Part shown: piece after piece, positions 11,374-22,879 of the stretch
Position numbering within the stretch: position 1 is the stretch's first letter
How the letters are laid out: each line of letters starts with the position of its first letter
Assembly (NCBI GenBank): GCA_964036045.1
Contig: OZ038378.1
Coordinates: 165,826,549-165,890,548, forward strand
Origin: Eutreptiella sp. 'Long Island Sound 2002'
Lineage: Eukaryota; Euglenozoa; Euglenophyceae; Eutreptiales; Eutreptiaceae
DNA length: 64,000 nucleotides
Direction of reading: 5' to 3'
Position numbers and translations under genes: made by a program
Notes under the pieces: generated by a model
Database searches by the model: none
Told to the model about the DNA's origin: nothing
The model's input: only the letters and a program-made list of their open reading frames with translations

Positions 11374-11449
11374 CAGAAACGGGAATTGGACTCACGACCT
11401 TTCAGGTGTGAGCGCATGCATGTACCAACTCGGGTATGACATGTTTCTG
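11374..11449 (-). tRNA. tRNA-Val(CAC)-like sequence, probably a pseudogene or tRNA-derived repeat
   Basis: Read on the minus strand, 76 nt form a perfect 7-bp acceptor stem (CAGAAAC with GTTTCTG) and a 4-bp D stem (ATGT/ACAT) enclosing the D-loop word AGTTGGT. The anticodon-loop sequence CTCACAC carries anticodon CAC, and a T-arm remnant contains TCCAATT. A T6 run lies five bases past the acceptor stem, as in a pol III terminator. The anticodon and T stems pair poorly and the B box is off consensus. It is therefore probably not a working tRNA. It may be a pseudogene or the head of a SINE. Confidence 0.4.
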
Positions 11450-11699
11450 CTGACATGATGCTTATTGGTGGTATACATTCTGAACATATTTTGGTGTTTG
11501 GAGTCACCACGCAATGCCCTGCTGAGGGTTTTTTACCAAAAAAGGTCCGCCCCGCACAGTGGCCCGTACAGTGGCAAAATTTTGCCCCGAACAGGGGAGG
11601 GTTGCCTTTGTGTTTCAGACTCCAGCCCAACGAGTTCAAGGAGTTCCAGGAGAGGTTGGCGTTGGAGTTCGAGGAGCGCGGCCGGAACAGAGTCATCTT

Positions 11700-12430
11700 G
11701 GGCCCTTTAATCGGCCAGGGGTGTGTTCTCGTCGTGCGTGCATCTTGTTGTGGACCATTTCATGCAATGGCACATCCTCCTGCATACACCAGTGTCGCAA
11801 TTGGTTCCCTGCCCCCCAAAGGCGCACAATTTGGAGTGGCTTCTGTTTATTGATGTTCAGGCTTTGCAACTCTGAGCCCCATCATCCGGCAACCCTTTGC
11901 TATTCGTTGCAACAATGTTAACATGCACATCATACCACTGCACTGCACGCCATCACCAGGGTAACCGGTGTTGCAGGCACACGTGAGCGGGGCTTGCATA
12001 TTGGTGCAGGTGGCATCAGCATGACAGTTGTCATATTGATGTCTAGTTGTCATATTGATGTCTGCAAAAACGATGAAAGGCATGGAGGTTTTATTCGGAA
12101 ACTCACACAGGGCTCCTCACTTTTCAGGGGGGGCTATGCTTCTGAGCACCCTCTGGGTGACCATTTTCTTTGGTTAATGATTTGAATACAGGGGTCCAGG
12201 AAACCCCTCTTTGTTGGGGGGTACAATGTGGGACCTCGCATCACCATCTGGCGTTAGGTTGCTGAGGGTTGGGGATTTTCCCTTGTTTTCCCCTGTGAAG
12301 ACCCACCCAGACCTCCAGTTGGTCCAGCAGCTGTTTCGCTTGGGCCTTGGGGCGGGGGCTGGTGGCCTGATGGGAAACCTTTGCAAACAATGCTATTGGT
12401 GGGGGTCGGTGGGGGGTCCTGGGTGGAGGA
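11700..12430. repeat. ~730-bp duplicated segment, copy 1 (partner 61510-62227)
   Basis: It begins at GGGCCCTTTAATCGGCC and ends at GGTCCTGGGTGGAGGA, and matches 61510-62227 nearly base for base over its whole length. Differences are a 19-22-bp tandem duplication near 12035-12056 in this copy, length changes in G runs and scattered substitutions. It contains an EGF-like exon on the minus strand. Confidence 0.9.
11936..12061 (-). pseudogene. EGF-like domain exon (degenerate)
   Basis: On the minus strand a TTTTTGCAG acceptor is followed by an open segment with DNCHADATCTN, TCACNTGYPGDG and a final QCSG, then a GTATGA donor. The cysteine spacing and the NTGYPGDG end are those of calcium-binding EGF modules, extracellular protein-interaction domains. 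The start of the module (the usual DINEC with two cysteines) is lost and replaced by a short tandem duplication, so the fold would be incomplete. A second EGF-like exon lies upstream on the same strand (12670-12780), suggesting the remnant of a multi-EGF gene. Confidence 0.55.
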
Positions 12431-12669
12431 GGGGGGCGCTTCCCCCCTCCCCCCTCTCTGGTGGTGCTGAGTTTTTCAAACAGGGAAACCAAGGTGACTG
12501 AACAATCTAGCAATTCGTCCTCAGGTTAATCCAAAAAATTTCATGGCAGCATGACACAGGAGCACCCACACACATCGTGACATCTGTTCAATGGCCTATG
12601 ATCTTGATGGAAAGCTGGGACCCCACCGACCCAGAGGTGCGCACAAAACCAGCCAACACATCCCATTAC

Positions 12670-12780
12670 AGCTGACTCCATCAGACACATGTCCCGTGTT
12701 ACACAAAGAAGAAGATGAGCCAACGAAAGTTTTACAACTGTGTTCACAACCACATTTGTTCGCTTCACAGTTGTTCACAT
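12670..12780 (-). pseudogene. Second EGF-like exon (degenerate)
   Basis: After an ATTGCAG acceptor on the minus strand the frame reads DVNNCEANKCG, then CEHSCKTFVGSSSSLCN and TGHVSDGVSCNG. The pattern resembles a calcium-binding EGF module with at least one expected cysteine replaced (SSSSLC where CxC is usual). It is upstream of the exon at 11936-12061 in the same orientation. The 3' boundary is uncertain, with a GTAATG donor at the end. The interval 12781-13560 beyond it holds no recognisable gene. Confidence 0.4.
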
Positions 12781-13565
12781 CTGCAATGAAAACAATGGCC
12801 AACAGGCACCCCCAACAAGAAGCTGCTGACCACCGCCACAGGGGACTCAGATGCTATTGTCGAAACTCCACCAATCAGGCCTTATAGGCTCTTAAGCCCG
12901 ACACTCATTCTGTGGTAAACCGAACACAAAACACCGTTGGTTTGTCTTATTGGCTCTTCCGGGCGGAAGGGAGACTAAGGCACAACATGGGTTACATGAC
13001 AGTGAAAAAGACTGAAGTTGTACAAGAAGCTTGGTTTACATGGGGGAAACAGAGACACATAGAGAGGGACAATGAGGTCCAGTCACCTTTCTTGTGTTTC
13101 TGTCAGGTATTTCGGTTCAGTTTACTTTGGGCATGAGGACAGACAGCCCTCGAGCGATAAAAGCGATTCCCGTCGACGGTCCTTGGGCGAGCAGAGAGCC
13201 CAAGCACATGATCGGATGTATGATTCCAGTGCTTCAATTGTGATTGGAAAGGGGATCGGAGTGGGGACCTCGAATTGGTTTTAGCAAGGCGTCCAGCCCA
13301 GCCAAGCCCTGCCCTGCCCTACATAGGCTAGCACTGCAAGTTCAATTCAGTCTGTGCCTGTATTTGTGACGTGTTTGTACAACTTAGGGTGACGGTTAAT
13401 ACAGTCAATTGATTTTCCAATAGGGGCGCAAGTAGATACATCACGGTGCACATTGCAGGGGGGCACAGAATTTGTAGCAAATGAGCGTACAGCACAGGGG
13501 AGGGCTGGGCTGGGCCTTGCCAGAACCAAAGTTTTCCATACAAAACTGAGGTTTGGGACGAGGGT

Positions 13566-13604
13566 CTGTGTCTATGTTTGTGTCCGTGTCTGTGTCTGTG
13601 TCAG
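13566..13604. repeat. Imperfect (TGTGTC)n array
   Basis: Six to seven copies of TGTCTG/TGTGTC-type hexamers. The flanking region (12800-13790) shows no supported gene. A minus-strand frame near 13640-13740 (with LDDIFYVGHDTDR) looks protein-like but lacks clear splice sites. Confidence 0.6.
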
Positions 13605-14109
13605 AGCCAATGACAGAACCCAGCCCCCCCTTTCTCTTGTGCCGCCACTTCAGCAGTGACATGTGCTACCCGATCAGTGTCATGGCCAACGTAGAAGATG
13701 TCATCGAGGACCTCTAAACGATGCCAACTGCTCAATGTCCAAGTCTCGAGTAGGCCGGCAATGAAGGAGTGGACTGGGCTGCACACCGCATAAGTGCCAG
13801 ACAGCTCAGCCCATCTGCACGGAGACTCATGGCACCGCCCCCAAATGCCACTACCGTGTGTGTGTCAATATTCCCTAAAAGAAATAAACACAGTACATGG
13901 ATACATCCCTTATCATGTGGCTGGGGTGACTATACCATTGCCCCCCTATCCCTCGCAATTCGGCGTTGGGCCAAAGGGATGCTATGCGGATAGGTCAGGA
14001 CACTTCGGGACCTTGGACCCGAGGCATTTAGCCGATACCTTGTGTGTCAGGCAGCGCTTGGACCCTAGCCATTGTAGCTGCCAGGCTCCTCCCCTGACGT
14101 TGCTCTCCA

Positions 14110-14174
14110 GGGAGCTGTTCACCCCCCCCCCCCCCATGCTGTTCACCCCCCCCCCCCAACAGGGGGGGGTGGGG
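14110..14174. repeat. Poly-C / poly-G target region left of PLE copy 2
   Basis: Two units of TGTTCA followed by long C runs lead to CAACAGGGGGGGGTGGGG, immediately before the truncated left end of copy 2. It is probably the insertion target of the array. Confidence 0.7.
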
Positions 14175-14982
14175 AAAGGGACGCACCACGTCGTCAAGCG
14201 CCCGGACCAAGCCGGGAGAAGGGGGCCAGCAAGGGGCCCTACGCACCTCCACCCAACACGGGACACCACCGTCAACCCAACAACAACTCGCTCCTATGTT
14301 GAGGTGGTCTGGGGAGTCGCGCAACGAAGTGGGCGGCCAGCGACGGTAAGAGGCCCACCCCACGTCACCCGCTACATCCTACTCCCCCGTGCACCCACGC
14401 ATCCCCCACAACCCCCGTCCGCGCAGCAAAGGCATGAAGGAGAGGGTAGGGGGTTTGTGTTGCGCTCGCCAAAGGATGGACTGAGCGCAGGAACTTGGAG
14501 GAGAAAGGTTGTTATGTGCCCCCGTCGGGGAAACGACCCCGCAAGTGGCCATCCCAGGGCCCACCAGCCGCCGTTGGGGAGAGGTACCTCACCGCCGGCT
14601 TGGGATGGCCGCTTGGACGCACCTGGCCAACGGCGAAGGCATTTGCCTTCCTCTGCGTGGACTCGACGCAGAGAAGTGAAACAGGGTAAGTCCGGGGGCT
14701 CCGTTGGCACAACCGACCAAGGGAAAGGGAAGGGAAGGAGTGTGGTGAGGCCGATGGGCACGGTGGCCTACAGAGGGAAAGGACAAGGGAAGGGAAAGGG
14801 GAGGGGAGAGGGAAGGTTAGGGCAAGGAGGAAGAGGAAGGTCAAAGGGTGGTGAGAAGCTGATGGGCACCACCGCCTATGGAGGGAAAGGGTCCAAGGGA
14901 AGGGCAGCGAATGGCGATCGGCCAGTAGGCGCCGCCAGCTGCAGACGTGATCATCACACCATGGCGTCATGCCAAAACCCCC
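14175..14982 (+). repeat. Left pseudo-LTR of PLE copy 2
   Basis: It corresponds to the last ~810 bp of the monomer (22880-23692) and ends at CCAAAACCCCC, joined directly to the monomer head. It contains a GTAAGA word (14345) and a GGGTAAGT word (14685), both resembling splice donors. An open frame runs through it into the polyprotein. Confidence 0.85.
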
Positions 14983-15503
14983 ACATACCACGCCTGACGT
15001 GGAGTGCCCCCACACGGGGGCTGTATGGCGCGAAAGGCGCTCTACGTGCAGAAGAAGAGGCACGACAACAACCCCGTTGGTCACAAAGCCATGGAGCGGA
15101 AGCGTCGGAGCAGTGGAGAGAAGTGAGGTGTGGAAAAGGACAGGGCACGAGATGGAGCAAGGGTGGAAAGGGAACATGGCTGCCAGAAGAAGGATTGAAG
15201 GTGACCAACTATTGGGGTGCTCTATATAGGAGGACGGCCCAAAAAGGAAAAGGCAAGGGAACCCTCGGAAGGGGAGGAACGGTTGACCCAGGTTGGGTGA
15301 ATGATGAGGAGGGCGGAGGAGTTCGCTTGCAGAGCCAAACACCGGAATTGGAAAGGAGAAAAGGGATAGGGAAGGGGAAGGGAGGAAAAGGCAAAGGGAA
15401 GGGAGGAAAAGGCAAAGGGAAGGGGAGACAACACGTGGAACACACAGAAGCAAGGAGTGGAAGAGGAATCCGGCTGAGGATCCAGCATCAGCATCACCAA
15501 GGA

Positions 15504-18500
15504 ATGGAACGCACCGAGGAAAGGAGAAGTAGGGGAATGGAAAGGAGGATGCACTATCCATGGTACAAAGAGAAGGTACCACTACAACGAACAACAGTGG
15601 AAGGAGAGGTGAGATGGACATGGCAGCAGCATTTCGAGGATTGCCGCAGAGTATGGCAAGAAGGTCCCAAAACACAAAAGTTGCGTCGATTGTGGCAATT
15701 AATAAAGGAAGAACAATGGAAATGGAAGACAAGTGGACAAGAACATCGGATCCCAAGATGGAAAGAGGAAGGAGTGGCGGAAGCATACATGATGTACCAC
15801 AAGCCGACAGGCAAAGCGTACGCGGGAGTAGCGTACAATGGACACCAAGCACGGTTAAAGAAGAGATGGAGCAACCGTTGGGGGGATGAAGACTTGGTAA
15901 GTAGGGTGATGAGAACAAGTGAATCAATGGCGGATTGGATAGTATGGCCTGTGGAGAGGTTTCCCGGACAACGAAGAGGGCACATGGTGTTTTGGAGGAG
16001 GTCAAGCATGAGGGAGGGGTTTTGGGCCACACACTTGGAAAGTTGGTGGCCAAAAGGGTTCAATGAGGGAACGACAGGAGGGGAGCACAGGGAAGGGCCA
16101 AGAAGGGATTGGGCACACAGAAGGTACACATTCCAGAGGGCGCACAGGGAAGGTTTGGAAGAAAGGTGGGGGGAGACGAGGAAAAGCCTCAAGAGAACGT
16201 TGGAAAAGATTCACAACAGGGAGACCACAGTGGCGGAGGTGGTCAAAAAGATGTTGGTGCAGGAAGCAAAGAAGTTCTTGCAAGTGATATATGGAGATGG
16301 AGTCACCGGACAAGACGTACAACAACTCGAGAGAGCATTGAGGACCAAGATAAACACCCAAAAGGAGGAAAAGAGAAAGCCCATGGGTGACTACATCAAG
16401 CTCTTGATCACGCACAAGGCTTGGGGTAAAGTGAGAATCAGGGATGTCCTCAGAGACCCTGAAGTAGTCCATAGGCACCCGGAGCCTGAGGTCGCAGAAA
16501 CCATGTGGGTGTGTGAGAAGAATGTCCCGCCAATTTCCACGTGGTTGTTGAACTACACGGACATCGACAAGGAAGAAGGATTGACAGAGGAGGAAAAGGG
16601 TCTTTGTGAAATGGGATGAGCAATTTGGGCATCTCAAGACAGAAGAACAACCATGGGTGACATCGTGCAACTGTTTCAAGCATGTGCCGTATCCAAGGAA
16701 GGAGGAAGTATGGAGGGGCCATGTGGTCGTGACAGAGATGGCGGGCTTCAATAGTCCAATAATGGAAGACGTGGAGAAAAAAGGATACAAATTCAAGCAG
16801 CAAGAGCCAGAATGGAAGGTGCTCCACAACTTGGAAGAGGGGTTAACGGAGTACATCGAGTACAAAGTCCGAAGTGGAGCAGGGCAAAGAGAGGACTACG
16901 AAGGCTGGAAAGACTTGATCAAGAAAAAAGTGATGTGGCAAGTGGACAAGGAGGTGCACACGTTGCCACAAGGGACGGAAGGGATGCAAAAAGTGAAGGA
17001 CATAAAGAAAGATTTTGCATTCTTGAAGGAGGATAGGGGTCCGCACAACTGGGTTGGCGTATGTAAGCGACTATACAAGCACCGGAGGGACATATACCTC
17101 CAAAGTGATGGGTTTGAGGTCGCGCCGGAAAGTGAGGAGGCCATCCTACAACGCCACGAAGACTACCACGCGGAGAGGCTCCTCGCAGTCAACAGAAGGT
17201 TGCCGTACATATATGGAATATGGAAGGCCCAGAAAGAAAACATACGATGGATTAGTGGAGCAAGGAAACAAACCGAAGAAGAGAAAGACAAGCCGGAAGC
17301 AAGCATAGCAGGAGTCGGAGAGGTCTTGGTGCAAGCATTAACGCAAGTATGCAGAAGCTTGAAACGCAAGGATGTGGAATGGAGGAAGAAAGGGAACCCG
17401 AAGAGGGTGTGGTGGATAGATAGTGTGGAGGAGTTCATGCAGCCGGTCCGATTTGAGGAGGAATTGATAGCGCAATGTAAAGCTTCGGCGGAAGTGGGAG
17501 ATTTCGTGGCGATGTACCCAAGCATGGATCAAGACTACGTCTCCACAAACGTGTTGGAGGCAATCGAGGAGGCTTGGGACTGGGAAGAACAAACTGCAAA
17601 GGAGGACAAGGATGGGGAAGAGGAGGAAGAGCTACGGGTCGGAAAAGATGGTTGGTGGCTGGGACGAAAGGGGGAGGAACCCCAAGCTGACAGCTGGAGC
17701 AAGAGAGAAGTGAAGGAGATGGTGCAGTGGGTACTAAACAACGGATATGTCAAGCAAGGGGGTGTGGTGTACAAGCAAAAGAAAGGTTTCGGAATGGGAC
17801 TGAAATGTGCCGTCTTCTTGGCGAACTTGGCGTGTTATGGGACGGAGAAGAGGTTCGCGGAAGAAGAAGGAAGGAGGCCGGAGCAAGTGGAACACAACTA
17901 TCGCTTTGTGGATGACATGTTTTCCTTGACCGGCGTCGTACCTGGGGAGGAAGCATACAAACTCAAAAGGACGGTCCGAAGAGCCGCTGATGGAGGCCAC
18001 CTTGTCTTCTTGGGGGCTGACTTGTGGTGGAGAGAGGATGAGAAAGGGCGCATCAAGTTTGAAACCGGAGTGCATTGGAGAGAGAAGGACTATCCCATAA
18101 AAATAAGGCGATATCCAGTGAGGGATAGCATGATCTTGGACGCCCAAAGGTTGGGAGTATTGACAGGGCAATACATCAGAGCATTGAGGTTGTGCTCAGT
18201 TTTGCGATTATTCAAGGAGGCGATCCAAACCATCACCAAAACGGCCACACAGCGAGGCTATGGGACACACGAGCAAAAGAAACAATGGGGCAAGTTCTTG
18301 CGAGTGTGGTGGGGTGGACAAGACATCACCATGGGGGAGATGCACGTGTGGTTTGGACGGATGCAACGGTGGGTAAGGAAGGAGATCTCAAAAGAAGAGA
18401 GGAGAAAGAAGAGATGTTGGTACGGGTGGAGGTGTCGGAGAAAGAGCTGCCCGTTTGAGCACGTACCACCACCACAGAAAGTGTGGACACCGCCGGAAGG

Positions 18501-21500
18501 CGGGCTGGAACCCCAAAGGAGGGAAGCCAAAAATCCGCACCCACAAGGGGTGAGAACAACTGAGATCGTCGGAGAGGAAGAGGAGATCAAGAACTGTGGT
18601 GTGTGGCGGGAGACGGTGGTGGTTGTGGACTTGAGGGAACCACCGTTGGTGGCGCCAACGCAAAGCGACAACCGCAAAGTTGGGTGCGCCGAGACCACGG
18701 AGGCTGCAAGCACCAACAAAAGCCTGACAAATGATGTTGAGAGACAACAAAAGGAAGAACAAGCGAAGCAGCAGGAGAGGGAGAGCCAAGACGACAAAGG
18801 AACAAAAGAAGTGGAAGACGGTGACACCGACAGTGACGTATCAATCTTGACATGGCTGCAAGGCTTGAAGACAAGGGGCGAAGGAGGGCAAATGGAGGGA
18901 CACAAGGACTTGCGGCCGGAGGTGGTGGACGATGAGGCGACCGTGGAGCAACAAAGGCAAGAGAGGAAGAGCCACACCGAAGACCATGGAGGGCCTCGTC
19001 CATCACCACAAGTGGGGCTAGAGGTGGGGGAGAAGGAGGAGAAGGAAGAAGACCACAAGCAAAAGGAGAAGAGCGAAATCCAAAGCCACAAGGAACAATA
19101 TCCACCGCAGCGGCAAGAGGATGAGCAGCAAGGTGAAGAAAGCGGAGGACATGGAGAAGATAGTGACACCAACAGTGACATATCAATCTTGAGATGGTTG
19201 CAAGGGCTGAGGAAAGAGGAAGCGGGAGGCCAAAGCCAGGAGAACCCAGAGTTAGACGTGGTGGAAGAAGAAGAGACAAAGAAACAACCAAGGCAGGAGG
19301 TGAGAAGAAATGCCCCTGGCCAGGAAGAGCCAGAACCATCTCGAGAAGTGGCAGTGGATGGGGTGGAGAAGGGGGTGTTGGACGAACAACCAGGTCCAAA
19401 AGCGACAAAGAACAAGGACCGCAGCAAGGTACAACACCCAACAGGAGTGGGAAACCACGGGTTGAAGGAAGCCGAAGAGAGGGGGCCGACAGAAGAGAAG
19501 GTGACCTCGGAGGAGGGGAAATCAAGAAGAACAAAGCCACAACCAAGAAAGGGTGAATGGCAAGTGGAGCTCCCCAAAGACATATTGGAGACATGGAACC
19601 AAGCAGTCCGGGAAGCGGCAAGCCAAGGGAAAGAGACCATGGGATTGTTGTGGGGGACAAGGACCGAAAATGGGGTCAAAGTAGGGGGTCTACACATACC
19701 AAGACACGACGTACAAACAAGCCACCACTGTGCAGTGGGAGATGAGGCGCTCACAGAGGCGGTCAGTTGGGGCGCATCCTTGGGAGGAAAATTGGTTGGT
19801 TGGATACACACGCATCCAGGACATGTGCCGGTGCTATCAGCCTTGGACGTGTGCACCCTCAACACAATTGGCCAAACGCTATGGTCAATTATACCGGAAG
19901 GAGGCCCAGCAGTTGGAGTGGTGCAAAGTTGGACCTCTCCAGCGGATGAAGTGGCGTGTGCCCCACTGAAGGGGGGTCTAAAGGCCTACACAATGTCTGT
20001 CTTGGGCATGGAGGTGGCAAACAGATGTGCCGCAATCCGCCGAAAGAAACCGGGAGTGGATCACCTATATCATGAACATCTTGCTGGAGTTTGGGATGAT
20101 GATGACCCTCACCCGGTTGGGAGGGAGCAGGAGGAAGTGCCGGTGGTCCTCGTGGAGGCCGAGGATGGTGGTTGTATGGACATGGGAAACAACAGGTGGT
20201 GGACCAAATGGTTGGGAGCAGGAAGCACACCTAAGGAAAAGGAGAACACCAAGCCCGACAACAATGAGGAGAGTGATAGCAGCACGAGCAGCAACGGGAC
20301 AGCGAGCACGGTTGGACCCGAAGCTTGGTCGCAAAAGCGTGGTCCCAAGCACGCATGTGGGCTATGCTGCAGACCGTTGAGGGCCAAGGAGGGAGCAGTG
20401 AGGTGCAGCCAGGGGCACTGGATGCACTTGAAGTGTGCTGGGGTCACTGTCTCCCAGGCGAAGAAGGTGTTTCGCAGCAACAGGGTGTTCCAGTGTAGGT
20501 GCAGAAAGGCAAGGCCAGCCAAATGGTTGCGGGAGGAAAGAGAGAGGCACAAGCAGAGAAGGAGAGAACAACGCAGCAAAGCGAGGAATGCAGGGGTGGC
20601 GCTGGAGGAACAACCCCCCAAGCCACAAGCACGGGCCGAACCACAGCAAAGTGACTCCGAGAGACCGGAAGTGGTTGGAGTGGATGGCCATCGCATTGTT
20701 CTCGGGGGAAGAGTAGCACTAACAGGCATGAAGAAAAAGATGGAATTGGAGGGGAAGACAGGTGAGGTTGAAAGCATCATCGAGGAACAAGGAAAAGTAA
20801 GACTCCGAATGGACTGTGGCAGAAGGGTTTTGGTGTCATTGGATAGGGTCAGGGTGCAAGAGGTGGAGCACATGGGAGGCGCCGAGGACTCAAAAGCTGC
20901 CCAACCACAACAGCACGGGGAAGAAACAAAAGGACGCGGGGTGGCGGGAGACAATGAACCGCACGGAAGAAAGGAGGAAAGGAGTGAAGAAGGAGAGATG
21001 GGAGGGCAGGAAGAAACATTTGAACTATGGAATGGGGTGAGGCTAGTAGGGATGAGACAACCGGAGTTGGAGGGCCACAAGGGGGTGTTGGAGGAGATCT
21101 ACAAGGACAAAGTGCAAGTGTTGTTAGTGGGAGGGATGCGCCGAGTAAAAGTGGACAAGAAGGTGGTCCCGGAGGTAGTTGAGCCCGTTGAGGTGCTGCC
21201 CCCGGGTTTTGAAGGATGGAGCTTTCTTGAACAGATTGGAGTGGGTAGTGCACCCACCATGGATGAAGTGAAGGCCGCATACAAAAAGTGGGTGTTACGG
21301 TTACATCCGGACAAGAACATGAACAACATTGCCAAAGCCACCCACCTGTTCAAAAGGTTGACCTCCGGCTACGAGGGATGGAAAAGTGCGCCCGGGGTGA
21401 CACCGCCAAGGCCGGCGGAGGAACCACCCAACTACCAGTTCAACCCCACATACTTTCGATCCAATTTCTGCAACAGCACAAGTTCGGCGGGGCAAACAGC

Positions 21501-22023
21501 CCCGGAGGAAGCGCCACCAAGTGCCAAAAACCCAGAAACGGAGGGGGATGGAGAGGGTTTTTGGTCTTTCTTGTGGGGAAGCAAAAGGCCCGGTCGTTCC
21601 GAACATGCGAGTGGAATGGGGGCTAGCCACGGTGAGGGTACACCGAAGGGCGCACCGCCACCGGGGTCGGGACCGCAACGGACCCGCCGCCTCTTGTTCC
21701 ATGAGAAGTTCCGGTGGCACACGCACCACGTCCGTGCCATCCAAGCGGACCGGATCCTCGCTGAGAAAAGGAGGAGAGGGTGGTTCTCCGACTACCCCGA
21801 GGCAGGAAGCAACATGTACTTATTGGCACCAGACCAGGTGTACAAAGTGCGAGTGCTAGCCTCAACGGTATGGGTGCCGGAGGTGAGACGTTGGGAGCCG
21901 GAGGTGTTCATCATCGGGGAGGGCATCAACTTCACAGTGGAGGACACAACCAGGTTGATGCAAAACTTGCACAGGGCAAACGTGATTGCCGAGCAAGTAG
22001 GCATCCGGCTGTACAAGGAGTAG
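15504..22023 (+). pseudogene. PLE polyprotein, copy 2, single frameshift after the GIY-YIG domain
   Basis: The frame is open from 13794, through the left pseudo-LTR, to 16619. The first ATG inside the monomer is at 15504. This part holds the GIY-YIG nuclease (AYMMY near 15783, YAG near 15820). At 16593 an A run has four As where copy 3 has six, which shifts the frame. The rest (16606-22023, 1805 codons) is open. It contains RT (DFVAMYPSM near 17500, FVDD near 17905), CCCH finger, two SIM-like motifs, JAMM (HTH near 19807), PHD-like finger (20350-20505), two SH3/KOW-like modules and J-domain (HPD near 21305). It lacks one Lys codon in the second SH3/KOW-like module. Apart from the 2-bp change it is close to copy 3. 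Confidence 0.88.
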
Positions 22024-22500
22024 AAGATGGAAGCGAAGTGAGAAGCGGACAAGCCCCACCCGCGGGTGACAAGAGGTCGTGGAAGCGCACGGTCCCACAG
22101 TTCCGACGGCGTCAAGGTGACGGGGTGCAAATTGATCAGCGCAGTGCCGAGCACAAAGGCGCGACCCGGAACGCACCATGGCATGGCCTAGGCCTTGAAG
22201 CAAGAGGGACTGAGACCGGGCGCCAAGCGACCCAGGAACCCAAGGGACGGGCAACCCGGCGCCGGGAGGAGAAAGAAGAACAAGGAAAGCAAAAAGCCTG
22301 ATGGAGAGGAGAGTCTCACACCATCAACATGGCTCTGCTGGGGAGGAGAAGATCCTCCAGCCACCGAGACTCACACTGGGGAGCCGCGGCCCCCAGTGAT
22401 ACAGCAACAAGGCACAACGATGTGGTCTGAGGTACGGCCGTGGACGGGCCTCTGGACCCATGCCCAATGGAGACGGCGCCGCAGTCTCCATTGGATGCGC

Positions 22501-22610
22501 CCCGGCTACCACAACGCGCAGCGAGCTTTCTCGCCGGCGGAGTAGGGGGCAAGGCCCCGGCTACCACAACGCGCAGCGAGCTTTCTCGCCGGCGGAGTAG
22601 GGGGCAAGGC
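22501..22610. repeat. 55-bp tandem duplication private to copy 2
   Basis: A 55-bp unit starting CCCGGCTACCACAACGCGC is present twice in a row in the 3' region of copy 2 and once in copies 1, 3 and the partial copy. It arose after copy 2 separated from the others. Confidence 0.9.
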
Positions 22611-22879
22611 CAAACAACAGGCAGGGGGAAGGCAACCCCCGCACTTTTTTAGCCAGGGTGGTGACCAACACCAACCACAACAAAACAATGAACTCTACAC
22701 GTGCACCGAGTTCTTCTCGGGGGGTCCAATGGGGCCTCAACGAGATGCCCGATGTGGCAACGCAAGCCCACCGGGGGCCGCGCTCTCAAGGGAGTGACCA
22801 CGGCAGTAAGTCCCAGCGTGCTGGCACTGAGAAGCGAGCAGGGGAGAGACTCCTTCCCTCGCGTAGCAACTCAACCAGA

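Noticed and set aside
14150-14175. Target-site duplication CCCAACAGG flanking copy 2 (also at 23690-23698)
   Set aside because: The right-hand copy is the genuine start of the truncated partner (it matches 32337), so the match is microhomology or chance.
14500-16053. 506-513-codon minus-strand ORFs over the PLE head (also 26137-27657)
   Set aside because: Antisense shadow of the KGKG- and RG-rich coding sequence, with no recognisable protein.
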